A model generated the notes under the pieces. That model worked only from the letters and a program-made list of their open reading frames with translations, was not told the DNA's origin and did no database searches. The translations under genes were made by a program, and so were the position numbers. 64,000 nucleotides of DNA, taken from contig NZ_NEGH01000009.1 in NCBI RefSeq assembly GCF_002135375.1, positions 1 to 64,000 on the forward strand. Direction: 5' to 3'. The DNA is from Acinetobacter sp. ANC 4558. Its GTDB lineage: Bacteria; Pseudomonadota; Gammaproteobacteria; Pseudomonadales; Moraxellaceae. Positions 9,650 through 19,769 of the stretch are shown here, in pieces; the first letter of the stretch is position 1; every line of letters begins with the position of its first letter.

Positions 9650-10654
9650 ATGTATAAATTGGCACTTAAGACGGTCACTATTCTTGCTTTATTTGCAAGC
9701 TATGGTTGTACAAAAGAAAACAATACTGCTTCAAATGTCTCAAGCTCCTCTGAAACAGCTTTGGCTAAAGATAAACTCTCCAGTAAATTTATCAATATTG
9801 CAACAGGAGGAGCGTCAGGTCCATATAATGTTATTGGCACTAATTTAGCAGAAATCTATAACAAAACTTATGGTGTCAATGCAAAAACCCAAACCACTGG
9901 TGCTTCTGTAGAAAACCTTAACTTACTGAAACAAAATAAAGTTGAGATGGCATTTGTCATGAGCGACAGCTTGACAGAAGCCATCAAGGGATCTGGTGTG
10001 TTTAATCAAAAAAAACTGGACAATGTTCGACAAATTGCAGCACTTTACCCCAACTACGTGCAAATCGTTACCTCCAAAAAATCGGGTATTCAAAACATTG
10101 AAGATTTGAGAGGAAAACGTATCGCTGTTGGTGCACAAAACTCTGGCGTAGAAGCAAATGCCCGTTCTTTATTGAAAGGATTTGGTATCAGCTATGATGA
10201 TGTCAAAGTCGATTATCTCGGTTATGCTGAAGCAGCAGATGCCTTAAAAAGTGGAAAAATTGATGCTGCATTTTTGACTAGCGGCATTCCTAATTCATCA
10301 TTAATGGAACTGCAACAAGGGTATGACCTACAACTTGTTCGTATTGATCCTGAAAAAATGAAAAAAATAGCAAAAGATCAATCTTATTTTCTCTCTTTAA
10401 ACATTCCTAAAGGGACTTACGGGAATACAGAAGATATTCCGACTGCAGCAATTATGAATGCACTTGTTGTCAGGTCAGACCTTTCTGAAGATGATGTATA
10501 TAAACTGACAAAAACATTTTTTAATAGTTTAAAAAGCTTAACGACTGCCCATCAAGCCGCTCAAGATATTACATTAAAAAGCGCTCAACATGGTTTAGTC
10601 GCTCCCCTACACCCAGGTGCAAAACGTTATTACGATGAAATAGCATCGAAATAA
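9650..10654 (+). CDS. TAXI-family TRAP transporter substrate-binding lipoprotein
   Basis: A 334-residue periplasmic binding protein. The N-terminus is a lipoprotein signal with lipobox ASYGC (Cys at residue 20), so it is probably tethered to a membrane. After a Ser-rich linker come the TAXI family hallmarks: ATGGASGPYNVIG, then a two-lobed binding fold with GKRIAVG at about residue 155. TAXI proteins deliver carboxylates or amino acids to a TRAP permease, often Na+-coupled. AAAGGAAA lies just before the ATG. It is the first gene of a three-gene operon. Confidence 0.92.
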   Translation: MYKLALKTVTILALFASYGCTKENNTASNVSSSSETALAKDKLSSKFINIATGGASGPYNVIGTNLAEIYNKTYGVNAKTQTTGASVENLNLLKQNKVEMAFVMSDSLTEAIKGSGVFNQKKLDNVRQIAALYPNYVQIVTSKKSGIQNIEDLRGKRIAVGAQNSGVEANARSLLKGFGISYDDVKVDYLGYAEAADALKSGKIDAAFLTSGIPNSSLMELQQGYDLQLVRIDPEKMKKIAKDQSYFLSLNIPKGTYGNTEDIPTAAIMNALVVRSDLSEDDVYKLTKTFFNSLKSLTTAHQAAQDITLKSAQHGLVAPLHPGAKRYYDEIASK

Positions 10655-10655
10655 T

Positions 10656-11129
10656 GTGAGCAATACCAGAATTTTAATTGCCTTACTTTTACTTATTGGG
10701 TGCTCAAGTATTATTGGATTTTATCCAATATATTTCATTCAAATTCAAGTTAATCAAGATCATTGTAGGATTTTTTCTAATCATCTTGAATTGCAATGGA
10801 TACACTCGGTAGAAAAAACGACTTGGCTTGAGCACTATCAAATAAAACATAAAAAATTCGTCCTGCAATATACCGATTTTGTTTCATTTGGTGCAGGTAC
10901 GCCAACACACTATCCCATTATATTCCAGAAAAATGGTTGGATACGAATGGATGTCAATCTGTCAGTTAAAGATATTTATTGGACTATTTCGAATCATATG
11001 CAAGGGATTATTATATTTCAGCATCAGCAATGGTCCATTTATAAAGACTACCCTGATTACAGTATTGTTCATATTTCTATTCAGCAACAACCTCTTTGGC
11101 GTGTTCTGCGATTAGGACAATGTTTATGA
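10656..11129 (+). CDS. DUF1850 protein of TAXI-TRAP operon
   Basis: A 157-residue protein with one N-terminal hydrophobic segment (residues 6-30) and the DUF1850 pattern of WIHSVEKTTWLEHY followed by FGAGTPTHYP. DUF1850 genes are commonly placed between the binding protein and permease genes of TAXI-TRAP systems; the role is not known. The start is a GTG one base after the upstream stop codon, and its TGA overlaps the permease ATG (ATGA at 11126), so translation is coupled at both ends. Confidence 0.85.
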   Translation: MSNTRILIALLLLIGCSSIIGFYPIYFIQIQVNQDHCRIFSNHLELQWIHSVEKTTWLEHYQIKHKKFVLQYTDFVSFGAGTPTHYPIIFQKNGWIRMDVNLSVKDIYWTISNHMQGIIIFQHQQWSIYKDYPDYSIVHISIQQQPLWRVLRLGQCL

Positions 11130-13138
11130 CAAATACTCAAAATAATGCCATTGAACAATTAAATGAAAAAGAACAACAAGCCATTTTAGAGAAATTTGAT
11201 CGAGAATCGGTGACTCGCCATCCGACCAATAAATCTGTGAAATGGTTCATTGCTGCCATTGCAATTAGTTATTCTCTTTTTCACTTATTTATTACGTTTA
11301 ATCCATTACCCGAACTTCTTCAACGTGCAGCACATGTTGCAATTGGTTTAATGCTCGTTTTTTTGCTTTATCCTGCACGTAGCTCGACCTCACGACAAAA
11401 AGTTTCATGGTCAGACTGGGGGTTGGCATTAATTTCTTTATCTACTTTTTTATATTTGTGGTTTGAATATCAAGATATTGTTACGACTCGTGGAGGAATT
11501 CCAAATACTTTAGACGTTATATTTTCTATCATCACGGTTATTTTGGTTGTTGAAGCATCACGGCGTGTTATGGGATGGATGTTACCCATATTAGGACTAA
11601 TTTTCTTAACTTATCCCTTTATAAGTCACTTCGGTTGGATACCAGACAGACTACTCACTCGATCTTATACCATTAGTGATATTTTTGGACAAATGTACTT
11701 AAAAACAGAAGGTCTTTATTCTTCTGCTATTGGTGCATCCGTTACATTTATCTTTTTATTTATTTTATTTGGTGCTTTTCTTGCTAAATCTGGAATGGGA
11801 AAACTTTTTAATGATTTAGCCATGGCGTTAGCAGGCCATAAGCAAGGAGGACCTGCGAAAGTTGCCGTTATTTCTAGTGGGTTTATGGGCAGTATTAATG
11901 GTACGGCAGTCGCCAATGTTGTCGGTACAGGTTCATTTACCATTCCTCTCATGAAAAAAATTGGATATCACAAAAACTTTGCAGGTGCTGTTGAAGCAAG
12001 TGCATCTGTCGGTGGTCAAATTTTACCTCCTGTCATGGGTGCCAGTGCGTTTATTATGGCTGAAACGACAGGTGTAAGTTACGGTACAATTGCGCTTGCT
12101 GCGGCTTTACCTGCGCTACTATATTATTTAGGCGTAATGGCTCAAGTCCATTTCCGTGCTGGAAGAGATGATCTTAAAGGTGTACCTAAAGCCGATTTAC
12201 CACGTGTGAAAGAGGTGCTAAAAGAACGTGGTCACTTGCTTATTCCAATTATTGCTTTGGTGATATTTCTCTTCCAATCTATTCCAGTCGGCTATGCAGC
12301 GGTTTATACCATTATTCTGACAATTATTGTTGCTGCCTTTAAAAAATCTACCCGTATGGGAATTAAAGAAATACTTGAAGCCCTAGAGGATGGTGCGAAA
12401 CAATCTCTATCCGTCATGGCTGCCTGTGCATTAGTTGGGATCATTATTGGAGTTGTCAGCTTAACAAGCTTTGGCACGGTCATGACCTCATCTATTATGA
12501 GTATTGGTGCTGGAAGTTTATTCTTAACGCTATTCTTTACCATGATTGCTTCTATGATTTTAGGAATGGGACTACCTTCTATTCCTGCTTATATCATTAC
12601 AGCAACCATGGCAGCACCAGCTTTAGCAAACTTTGATATTCCAACGTTAGTTGCGCATATGTTTGTATTCTATTTTGGATTATTCGCGAATATCACCCCA
12701 CCCGTAGCTTTAGCCGCCTTTGCAGGAGCAGGAATTGCAGGAGGTGATCCAATGCGGACAGGTTTCCAAGCATTAAAATTATCTTTAGCAGGTTTTATTG
12801 TCCCATTCTTGTTTGTCTATAACCCTGCCATGCTCATGATTGATACGACAAACGTTGCAGTGAATGCACGTGAATTTGCATTCCCTGCGTGGACAACCGT
12901 AATCAGCATATGTGTTACGTCTATTATCGGTATTCTAGCTTTGGGAGCTGCCGTTGAAGGATATTTTAAAACTACATTATCTTGGTTTTGGCGACTTTTC
13001 TTAGGTACAGGCGCACTATTTATGATTATTCCTGAAACCATCACAGATATTATTGGCATAGCGATGGTAATAATTGCAATCACTGTAAACCTCCGATCAG
13101 TCAAAATACAGCGCTCAACGTTAAAAACAATTACTTAA
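11126..13138 (+). CDS. TRAP transporter fused permease (TAXI type)
   Basis: A 670-residue multi-pass inner membrane protein that combines the small (DctQ-like) and large (DctM-like) TRAP permease subunits, as is usual for TAXI systems. Residues from about 45 to 205 form the small part; the DctM-like part with GxGMGLPSIPAY and NITPPVALAAFAGAGIAGGDP follows. I choose the ATG at 11126, which overlaps the upstream TGA and has AGGA 8 nt before it; the ATG at 11120 is too close to that site. It imports the ligand captured by the lipoprotein encoded at 9650. Confidence 0.93.
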   Translation: MTNTQNNAIEQLNEKEQQAILEKFDRESVTRHPTNKSVKWFIAAIAISYSLFHLFITFNPLPELLQRAAHVAIGLMLVFLLYPARSSTSRQKVSWSDWGLALISLSTFLYLWFEYQDIVTTRGGIPNTLDVIFSIITVILVVEASRRVMGWMLPILGLIFLTYPFISHFGWIPDRLLTRSYTISDIFGQMYLKTEGLYSSAIGASVTFIFLFILFGAFLAKSGMGKLFNDLAMALAGHKQGGPAKVAVISSGFMGSINGTAVANVVGTGSFTIPLMKKIGYHKNFAGAVEASASVGGQILPPVMGASAFIMAETTGVSYGTIALAAALPALLYYLGVMAQVHFRAGRDDLKGVPKADLPRVKEVLKERGHLLIPIIALVIFLFQSIPVGYAAVYTIILTIIVAAFKKSTRMGIKEILEALEDGAKQSLSVMAACALVGIIIGVVSLTSFGTVMTSSIMSIGAGSLFLTLFFTMIASMILGMGLPSIPAYIITATMAAPALANFDIPTLVAHMFVFYFGLFANITPPVALAAFAGAGIAGGDPMRTGFQALKLSLAGFIVPFLFVYNPAMLMIDTTNVAVNAREFAFPAWTTVISICVTSIIGILALGAAVEGYFKTTLSWFWRLFLGTGALFMIIPETITDIIGIAMVIIAITVNLRSVKIQRSTLKTIT

Positions 13139-13142
13139 AGAA

Positions 13143-13169
13143 AAAAGCCCAACATTATGTTGGGCTTTT
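13143..13169. terminator. Bidirectional terminator, TRAP operon / mrp
   Basis: A 12-bp stem AAAAGCCCAACA/TGTTGGGCTTTT with a 3-nt loop, T-rich on both strands. It lies between two convergent genes. Confidence 0.92.
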
Positions 13170-13194
13170 ATTTTGATAAATCCATTACAGCATT

Positions 13195-14448
13195 TTAAAA
13201 AATGCGTGATTTACTTTTTTCAACTTTTGGTAATTTATCTATAATTTTTTTCGCTATCGCCATATAACTTTCTGCTGCATCATCTTGCGCAATCACCGAA
13301 GGTTTACCTGCATCAGTATTTTCACGGATTTGAACATTTAAAGGCAAACGACCCAATAATGGAATATCATATTGTTCGGCTAGTTGATCTCCACCACCTG
13401 TACCAAAAATTGGTTCTTCATAGCCACAATTTGAACATATATGTGTCGACATATTTTCAATCACGCCCATAACAGGAATATGAACGCGATTAAATAATTC
13501 AATCCCTTTTGTTGCATCCATTAATGCCACATTTTGTGGAGTCGTTACAATCACAGCACCCGTAACCGGAATACGTTGGGCAAGTGTCAATTGAATATCC
13601 CCAGTCCCTGGTGGCATGTCAATCATAAGAACATCTAAGTCAGGCCAAAGCGTTTGATTAAATAACTGCATCAATGCACCTGTTGCTTTCGGTCCGCGCC
13701 AAGCTACAGGTGTATTGTGATCGCCCGTAAGATGCCCTATTGACAATACAGCCATTCCATATGCATCAATAGGAACAAAATTTTCAGACTCAATCATTGG
13801 CGTACGACCTGCATTCCCCAACATGGTTGGAATACTTGGGCCATAAATATCTGCGTCTAATACCCCAACTTTTAAGCCTAATGCTTGTAAAGCTAAGGCT
13901 AAATTGACCGTCGTTGTTGATTTACCAACCCCACCCTTACCCGACGATACCAAAATTACATTCTGAATGCGGGGATGTTTAGGTACATCACGCTGCTGCG
14001 GTGCAGCTTTCGTAATAGGTGGATTATTAGGATCTACTTCTGATTTAGTTTCTTTAGGTACTCCAGCTGATGCATCAACGACAGGTGGAAGCTTTTGTTT
14101 TTTTTCTTGAGGTTGAGCTGAGCAACTTTCGCCCGCTTTATGCTGATGATCATGATTTCCTGAACTGCTTTTTTGTTGAATCACATGCATATTCAATTCA
14201 GTAATTCCACACTTCTCTAAAGCATCTGCCAATTCATCATGAATCGTTTGTAAATCCTCTGCTTCAGATGGAAATGTGTTAATTGTAATTTGAAGGGTTT
14301 GATTTTCTATATTAATTTGTGTAATGCGATCTTTTAACAGATGCGTTGAGTTTGGCAAAATATACGTTTCGAGTATCTGCTGAATCTCCTCTTCACTCAC
14401 TTCTTTTGACGGTGAAAAAACTGATTTAAGAGAAGAAAGCCACGACAT
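13195..14448 (-). CDS. apbC: Mrp/ApbC-type Fe-S cluster carrier ATPase
   Basis: A 417-residue P-loop protein. An N-terminal DUF59/MIP18-like domain (about 15-90) is followed by a long polar linker with a His-rich patch (about 95-155) and the ParA/Mrp ATPase domain with SGKGGVGKSTT at 169-178. A late CSNC pair matches the cysteines that hold the bridging Fe-S cluster in Mrp dimers. It loads Fe-S clusters onto apoproteins in the cytoplasm. The ATG at 14448 has GGAGT 7 nt upstream; a more upstream in-frame start lacks one. Confidence 0.93.
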   Translation of the reverse strand: MSWLSSLKSVFSPSKEVSEEEIQQILETYILPNSTHLLKDRITQINIENQTLQITINTFPSEAEDLQTIHDELADALEKCGITELNMHVIQQKSSSGNHDHQHKAGESCSAQPQEKKQKLPPVVDASAGVPKETKSEVDPNNPPITKAAPQQRDVPKHPRIQNVILVSSGKGGVGKSTTTVNLALALQALGLKVGVLDADIYGPSIPTMLGNAGRTPMIESENFVPIDAYGMAVLSIGHLTGDHNTPVAWRGPKATGALMQLFNQTLWPDLDVLMIDMPPGTGDIQLTLAQRIPVTGAVIVTTPQNVALMDATKGIELFNRVHIPVMGVIENMSTHICSNCGYEEPIFGTGGGDQLAEQYDIPLLGRLPLNVQIRENTDAGKPSVIAQDDAAESYMAIAKKIIDKLPKVEKSKSRIF

Positions 14449-14620
14449 ATATTTACTCCAAACTTGGGTATACAGCACAATACTGACACCATAGTTTAAC
14501 TGTAAATTTACGATAGGTTAAGTCAGATTCTGATTGTTTAGCAAATTCAGAGTAAATACGTCGGCTTTATTTCTATATGATCATCTTGCGATGATTAAAA
14601 TTATGTAAGTAAGATTGTCA

Positions 14621-15085
14621 CTAAGCTTTATCATCATTTTTAAATTTGCTTAAAGTATCCGAAGCTTTTTTCTTTAACTCATCTATCTTACCCGTTGCCT
14701 GCTCTTTCAAGTCGTCAAATTTAGATGATGCATCATGCTTTAATGCCTCAGCCTTCGCTTTAACATCTTCAATTTTTTGCCCAGCATCCGCTTTCAATTG
14801 ATCAAACTTTTCCTGCACATTGGTTTGTGCTTCAGAGGCTTTAGTTTTTAAGTCTGCGACATGACTTTCTAAGTGTGCCTTACCCTCTGTCAACGTTTGA
14901 CCTACGGTTGCTTTTAAGTCAGCAACTGTTTTTTCTCCCTCTTTTTTGGCATCTTGGGCTGTACTTTTTAACTCATCTACTGCTGCCTCTGCTTGTGACT
15001 GTAATTCACTTGCTTTAGATTTTGCATCGTCAACTGCTTGAGATGCTTGTTCTTTTAAATCATTTAAACTTTTATTGGTCACCAT
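14621..15085 (-). CDS. LEA-like Ala/Lys-rich helical repeat protein
   Basis: A 154-residue, highly hydrophilic protein made almost wholly of Ala, Lys, Asp, Glu, Ser and Gln. Motifs such as DLKxxA, KASE, DELK and DAGQKI recur at roughly 11-residue steps, giving an extended amphipathic helix like group 3 LEA or apolipoprotein-like proteins. No signal peptide, so cytoplasmic. LEA-like and hydrophilin proteins protect proteins during drying; a desiccation role here is inference. AGAGGT precedes the ATG. It is monocistronic, 173 nt from the divergently placed mrp start region. Confidence 0.75.
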   Translation of the reverse strand: MVTNKSLNDLKEQASQAVDDAKSKASELQSQAEAAVDELKSTAQDAKKEGEKTVADLKATVGQTLTEGKAHLESHVADLKTKASEAQTNVQEKFDQLKADAGQKIEDVKAKAEALKHDASSKFDDLKEQATGKIDELKKKASDTLSKFKNDDKA

Positions 15086-15320
15086 TTTTTACCTCTGATT
15101 TATTTACATGTTTTTCATTATTTATACATATAAATTCATCCAAAAATATAAAATGCATCAATTTGAAACAAAAAAATTAATCATCTGCAATAAAATCAAA
15201 AATTAACTATACTGATCTTGAGCAAAAGGAAAGAGCTTAATTTGAACCAATAATAATGATTATCCTTCATTTAACATTATAAAATTGCATTAACAAAACT
15301 TATTCCCAACTCAGGATTGA

Positions 15321-15542
15321 ATGATGAACCAAGATTTTAGAGAAAAAATGATCACTATTTGTAACGATAAAATTGCAAAGAAAGGACCAAATGTTGGCTT
15401 ATCCTTTTACGCCTTCTTTTCCAATAAAAATGACAATCCTGAATTATTGATGCAAGTTGCGCAGTGGTGGATTAAAACCCATCAACTCGATCATTTTGAA
15501 AAAGCACATAAAATTAAGCAACTCATTTTAGATGAGAAATAA
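15321..15542 (+). CDS. Small conserved hypothetical protein
   Basis: A 73-residue basic, soluble protein that I do not recognise. It contains KGPNVGLSFYAFF and a helical C-terminal half with WWIKTHQLDHFEKAHKIKQL. An AGGA ribosome site precedes two tandem ATGs. Codon use and clean boundaries suggest a real gene. Confidence 0.6.
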   Translation: MMNQDFREKMITICNDKIAKKGPNVGLSFYAFFSNKNDNPELLMQVAQWWIKTHQLDHFEKAHKIKQLILDEK

Positions 15543-15599
15543 GATTGCCTATCTTAAAAGTTTAACTGTCAAAAAAAACATCATTAATCGAATACTTGT

Positions 15600-16391
15600 T
15601 TATCTCTTCAAGGTACTCATAAAACTAATCACAGAAAATAACCACAAAAATAGAATAAAACTTCGCCCTTGATTAAAATGGGTGAGATCTGTTCCATGTA
15701 AAATATTATGTCGTGTCATTGTGATAATCGAACTATTGTCCATTTTAAAGGCAGCCAGTTCTAAAAAGTAAGGATTTAATTCACACGCAATTTTAACCTT
15801 ATGCCATAAGCTTTTCACTTCATGTGCTTTTAAACCAGGTACAATTTTATAAACATCAATAAATTTACTTTGATTGGGCTGTAAATAACCATATTGAACT
15901 AAGATATCGGTAAGTAATCCTTCAATTTGTGCATATAAAATTGCAATACATCCTGCATAACATTCTAATTTATATAGTTTTAATGCTTCAGCAATGACTT
16001 TTCTACGTTGTGATTTTAGCGCCCCAATATCCATTGCATCAAAAGCCATGAATAAATCTTTTTCAAAAATTGTATGCTGAACAATATCTAATAATTTAAA
16101 TGTAGCAAGGTCTTCATCATGCTGAAAAAATTTCCAAAAATGGATTAAGTTTAATGCATCATTTGCAATCTTTGCATCAATAGGCTGATCAAGCTCATCT
16201 GACAGCACTTCAAAATAAGATTCTTCAACAGATAATGTACTTAAACTTTGAATCAAATAACGATGTTCCTTTTCTGATATTTGTTCTAAATACTGAATTG
16301 CATCATCTAAAATGCGCTTTCCCATTTGATTATTTGGGCTATTTTGAGGAATGCGAAGAATCGATTGCTCATCGTTAAAACCATCTATCAT
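15600..16391 (-). CDS. HEPN-like protein of unknown function
   Basis: A 263-residue mostly helical protein not assigned to a named family by me. Around residues 140-165 it has YAGCIAILYAQIEGLLTDIL, and at 227-232 R-H-N-I-L-H followed by G, the R-x4-H signature of HEPN domains, then a hydrophobic helix to the end. HEPN proteins are often ribonucleases in abortive-infection and toxin-antitoxin systems, but many are not. No antitoxin gene or mobile element adjoins it. AGGAT precedes the ATG. The HEPN reading is inference from the motif and helix pattern. Confidence 0.62.
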   Translation of the reverse strand: MIDGFNDEQSILRIPQNSPNNQMGKRILDDAIQYLEQISEKEHRYLIQSLSTLSVEESYFEVLSDELDQPIDAKIANDALNLIHFWKFFQHDEDLATFKLLDIVQHTIFEKDLFMAFDAMDIGALKSQRRKVIAEALKLYKLECYAGCIAILYAQIEGLLTDILVQYGYLQPNQSKFIDVYKIVPGLKAHEVKSLWHKVKIACELNPYFLELAAFKMDNSSIITMTRHNILHGTDLTHFNQGRSFILFLWLFSVISFMSTLKR

Positions 16392-16865
16392 GAATTTTAT
16401 CCTACAATTTTTTTAACTTACAAATGATCGAATATCTACAAACTCTAAACACTTGTTTTCAGTTCTAAAATAATAACAAATATTGGTTGAAATGAAGTGA
16501 ATAGAAATGCCTAACATTAAATGAACGAATAAAGTTTATATCAACGTATATTAAGAATAAAAAACTCAAAATAAGTTTTTTACTTAAACACGCTAAAAAT
16601 TCCTAATCCTTATAGCACCTTCACTCAATTGTCACTTTCTTGCTCTTTCATCAAATCTTAGGTGATTCGAATCAACTTAAATCATAAAATAAATCATCAT
16701 CATTCTTTTAAAATAACGTAATAAAATAAATAAGCTATAAATCACTTGTTAAATTCAATAAACTTCTTTGTTTGAAAAGATTTCAACGATTCCCTTGTGC
16801 AACTTTTCTATATCTAAGGTAAAATCGTAAATCCTACATAAAATACGAATGAGAGAGTTACATCC
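16392..16865. other. Intergenic region, 474 nt
   Basis: A+T-rich sequence upstream of both metG and the HEPN-like gene. The only structure noted is a perfect 12-bp palindrome TGATTCGAATCA at 16663-16674, which could be an operator. No ORF or clear promoter pair is seen. Confidence 0.5.
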
Positions 16866-18923
16866 GTGCGTAATATTTTAGTCACTAATGCCCTACCATA
16901 CGCGAATGGCCCAATTCATATGGGTCACCTACTCGGTTATATCCAAGCTGATATTTGGGTTCGTGCCATGCGTGCAATGGGTCATAATGTGACTTATGTA
17001 TGCGCAGATGATGCTCATGGTACCGCAATTATGTTGCGTGCTGAAGCAAATGGTATTTCCGCAGAACAACAAATTGCCAATGTTCAAAAAGAGCACATTC
17101 GTGATTTTGACGGATTTAATGTCTTGTTTGATCATTATGACTCAACTCATAGCCATGAGAATAAGGCGCGCTCAGAAGAAATTTATATTAAAAATCGTGA
17201 AGCGGGTAATATTGCTATTCGCCCTGTTACCCAATTATTCGATCCAGAAAAAGGGATGTTCTTATCTGATCGCTTCATTAAAGGTACTTGCCCTAAGTGT
17301 AAAGCTGAAGATCAATATGGTGATGCCTGTGAAGTCTGTGCAACAACCTATAATGCAACTGAATTATTAAACCCTCGTTCAACCCTAAGTGGTGCAACCC
17401 CGATTGAAAAATCTTCAGATCATTATTTCTTCAAATTACCAAACTTTGCAGAATATTTACAAAAATGGACACGTGATGAAGGTCGTTTACCCGTATCTAT
17501 TGCAAATAAATTAGATGAATGGTTTGAAGCAGGTTTAGCAGATTGGGATATTTCTCGTGATGCCCCATATTTTGGTTTTGAAATTCCAGATGCACCCAAT
17601 AAATACTTCTATGTTTGGGTAGATGCACCAATTGGCTATATGTCGAGTTTTGAAAATTACATTAAAACAAAACGTCCTGATTTAAGTTTTAATGACTATT
17701 GGGAAAAAGACTCTAAAAATGAAGTCTATCACTTTATTGGAAAAGACATTGTTTACTTCCATGCCTTGTTTTGGCCAGCAATGCTTGAAGGTGCAAACTA
17801 CCGCACACCTACAGGTTTATTCGTCAATGGCTTCTTAACGGTGAATGGACAAAAGATGTCTAAATCACGTGGTACATTTATTAAAGCTGAAACGTATTTA
17901 CAGCATTTAAATCCTGAATATTTACGTTACTACTTTGCATCAAAACTTTCAGATAAAGTTGAAGATTCTGACTTAAATTTAGAAGACTTTGTACAAAAAG
18001 TTAACTCTGATTTAGTTGGGAAAGTGGTAAATATTGCGAGTCGCTGTGCAAAATTTATCAATACTAACTATGACAATAAATTATCAGTAACATGTGCTGA
18101 GCCCCAACTTGTTCAAAGCTTTATCGATGCTGGTGATTCAATTGCAAAAGCCTATGAAGCTCGTGAGTTTTCAACAGCTGTTCGTGAAATCATGGCGCTT
18201 GCAGATAAAGCAAATCAATACATTGATGAGAAAAAACCATGGGCTTTAGCAAAAATTGAAGGTGAAGAACAGCATGTACATGATGTGTGTTCTGTCGGTA
18301 TCAATTTATTCCGTCAATTGGCCATTTACTTAGCGCCTGTGCTGCCAGTTTTAGCAACGCAAGTTCAAGACTTCTTAAAACTTGAAAGTTTTGATTTTGA
18401 ATCACGTAAACATGTACTTATTCATCATGAAATTGCATTATTTCAACCTTTAATGCAACGTGTAGACCCGAAAGCAGTGACCGCAATGGTTGAAGCATCT
18501 AAAGAGTCTTTAAAAGCGACTGCAACGCCTGTCACCACTGAAAAGACAAAAGTAAAAAATATAAATAAAAAAGCAGAACCTAAAATTGGAGATGCGGATA
18601 TTATTGGGATTGAAGATTTTATAAAAGTTGATCTCCGAGTTGCAAAAATATTAAATGCATCAATTGTAGAAGGTTCTGACAAGCTTCTTCAACTTACTTT
18701 AGATGCTGGCGAAACAGAAACACGTAATGTATTTAGTGGAATACGTGAATTCTATCAACCTGAAGATTTACAAGGTAAATTGGTTGTTTTTGTAGCCAAT
18801 CTTGCACCACGTAAAATGCGTTTTGGCATTTCAAATGGTATGGTTCTTGCCGCTGGAAATGGTGAAGGTGTTTGGGTGATTTCACCAGAAACTGGCGCTA
18901 AACCTGGCGATAAAGTATCTTAA
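16866..18923 (+). CDS. metG: Methionyl-tRNA synthetase
   Basis: A 685-residue class I synthetase of the long, dimeric bacterial type. It shows HMGH at 18-21, a zinc knuckle with CPKC and, 12 residues later, CEVC, the KMSKS loop within GQKMSKSRG, an anticodon-binding helical domain, and a C-terminal EMAP/Trbp111-like tRNA-binding domain from about residue 580, joined by a Lys/Thr-rich linker. The start is GTG (16866) after GAGAG; it gives the conserved N-terminus. Confidence 0.96.
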   Translation: MRNILVTNALPYANGPIHMGHLLGYIQADIWVRAMRAMGHNVTYVCADDAHGTAIMLRAEANGISAEQQIANVQKEHIRDFDGFNVLFDHYDSTHSHENKARSEEIYIKNREAGNIAIRPVTQLFDPEKGMFLSDRFIKGTCPKCKAEDQYGDACEVCATTYNATELLNPRSTLSGATPIEKSSDHYFFKLPNFAEYLQKWTRDEGRLPVSIANKLDEWFEAGLADWDISRDAPYFGFEIPDAPNKYFYVWVDAPIGYMSSFENYIKTKRPDLSFNDYWEKDSKNEVYHFIGKDIVYFHALFWPAMLEGANYRTPTGLFVNGFLTVNGQKMSKSRGTFIKAETYLQHLNPEYLRYYFASKLSDKVEDSDLNLEDFVQKVNSDLVGKVVNIASRCAKFINTNYDNKLSVTCAEPQLVQSFIDAGDSIAKAYEAREFSTAVREIMALADKANQYIDEKKPWALAKIEGEEQHVHDVCSVGINLFRQLAIYLAPVLPVLATQVQDFLKLESFDFESRKHVLIHHEIALFQPLMQRVDPKAVTAMVEASKESLKATATPVTTEKTKVKNINKKAEPKIGDADIIGIEDFIKVDLRVAKILNASIVEGSDKLLQLTLDAGETETRNVFSGIREFYQPEDLQGKLVVFVANLAPRKMRFGISNGMVLAAGNGEGVWVISPETGAKPGDKVS

Positions 18924-18945
18924 AATTTAGTTTTTAAATATCTAG

Positions 18946-18973
18946 AAAGCCTCTATATCTCTAGAGGCTTTTT
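18946..18973 (+). terminator. Rho-independent terminator after metG
   Basis: A 10-bp stem AAAGCCTCTA/TAGAGGCTTT with a 6-nt loop and trailing T residues. Confidence 0.88.
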
Positions 18974-19487
18974 AATAAGAGAGTAATTATACCGACTGGT
19001 TACACACTATTAATTTCAATTATTGATAGTTTACTGATGATTTAATTCTGTATTAGTGAATGATAAAATTATTTTGACATCATCGCTACATTAAATATAA
19101 CGTATATGTATAGTCTAATTTAATCCATTAAAATTATTTACTTTATGTGATTTATTGTTCTAATAATAATTAAAAAACATAAAATATTTATTTTAAAAAC
19201 AAAAAAATCAAACACTCATATAATTTATATCATGTCTTTAATTTCAATAAAATTAACACTATAAATTAAATAATATGCTGAATTTAAACAAAATAAATTT
19301 ATTTTCTTATGATTTTTACAGAACTCAATATTCATGAACAATATTTTAATTTAATAATATTTTTCATATTATTAGAATCCAACTAATAAAAGTTAAATAA
19401 AGTATACATTAAATTTCAAATACCGATTTGTCTAGTTCAATCAATATATAAATGATTCCCCCTACCTCATAAAATAAAAAGGACCAA
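18974..19487. other. Gene-poor, very A+T-rich region, 514 nt
   Basis: Dominated by A/T runs with stop codons in every frame. No ORF, RNA gene or repeat could be supported. It leads into the decayed transposase region and may be degenerate acquired DNA. Confidence 0.55.
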
Positions 19488-19736
19488 TCACTGGGTTAAT
19501 CTTTTTGCTTTGTAAACCTGTGTATTTATACATAATCTACAGATGAAATATATTGGCTCAAAAAAGCTTTCTAGAACATCTCTTAATCTATTTAATTTAC
19601 CAAAAGGTGAAGACATAGGCTGGAATACAGGGATCGTAGATGCTACGAAAATTGCAATACAAAGACCTATAAACAGAAAAAAAGCGATAGTAGTAAGAAG
19701 AAAGCGCATACTATCAAAGTACAAGCTATCATTCAT
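19488..19736 (-). CDS. Small hypothetical membrane protein (doubtful)
   Basis: An 82-codon frame starting MNDSLYF, with one strong hydrophobic segment (about residues 11-32) and a mixed tail. I do not recognise it. The ribosome site is poor, a TTG further upstream and an internal ATG are alternative starts, and it abuts a transposase remnant in A+T-rich DNA. It may be a fragment or a chance ORF. Confidence 0.35.
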   Translation of the reverse strand: MNDSLYFDSMRFLLTTIAFFLFIGLCIAIFVASTIPVFQPMSSPFGKLNRLRDVLESFFEPIYFICRLCINTQVYKAKRLTQ

Positions 19737-19769
19737 TATAAAACTCAAAAAATCCTGACTCTATGCACG

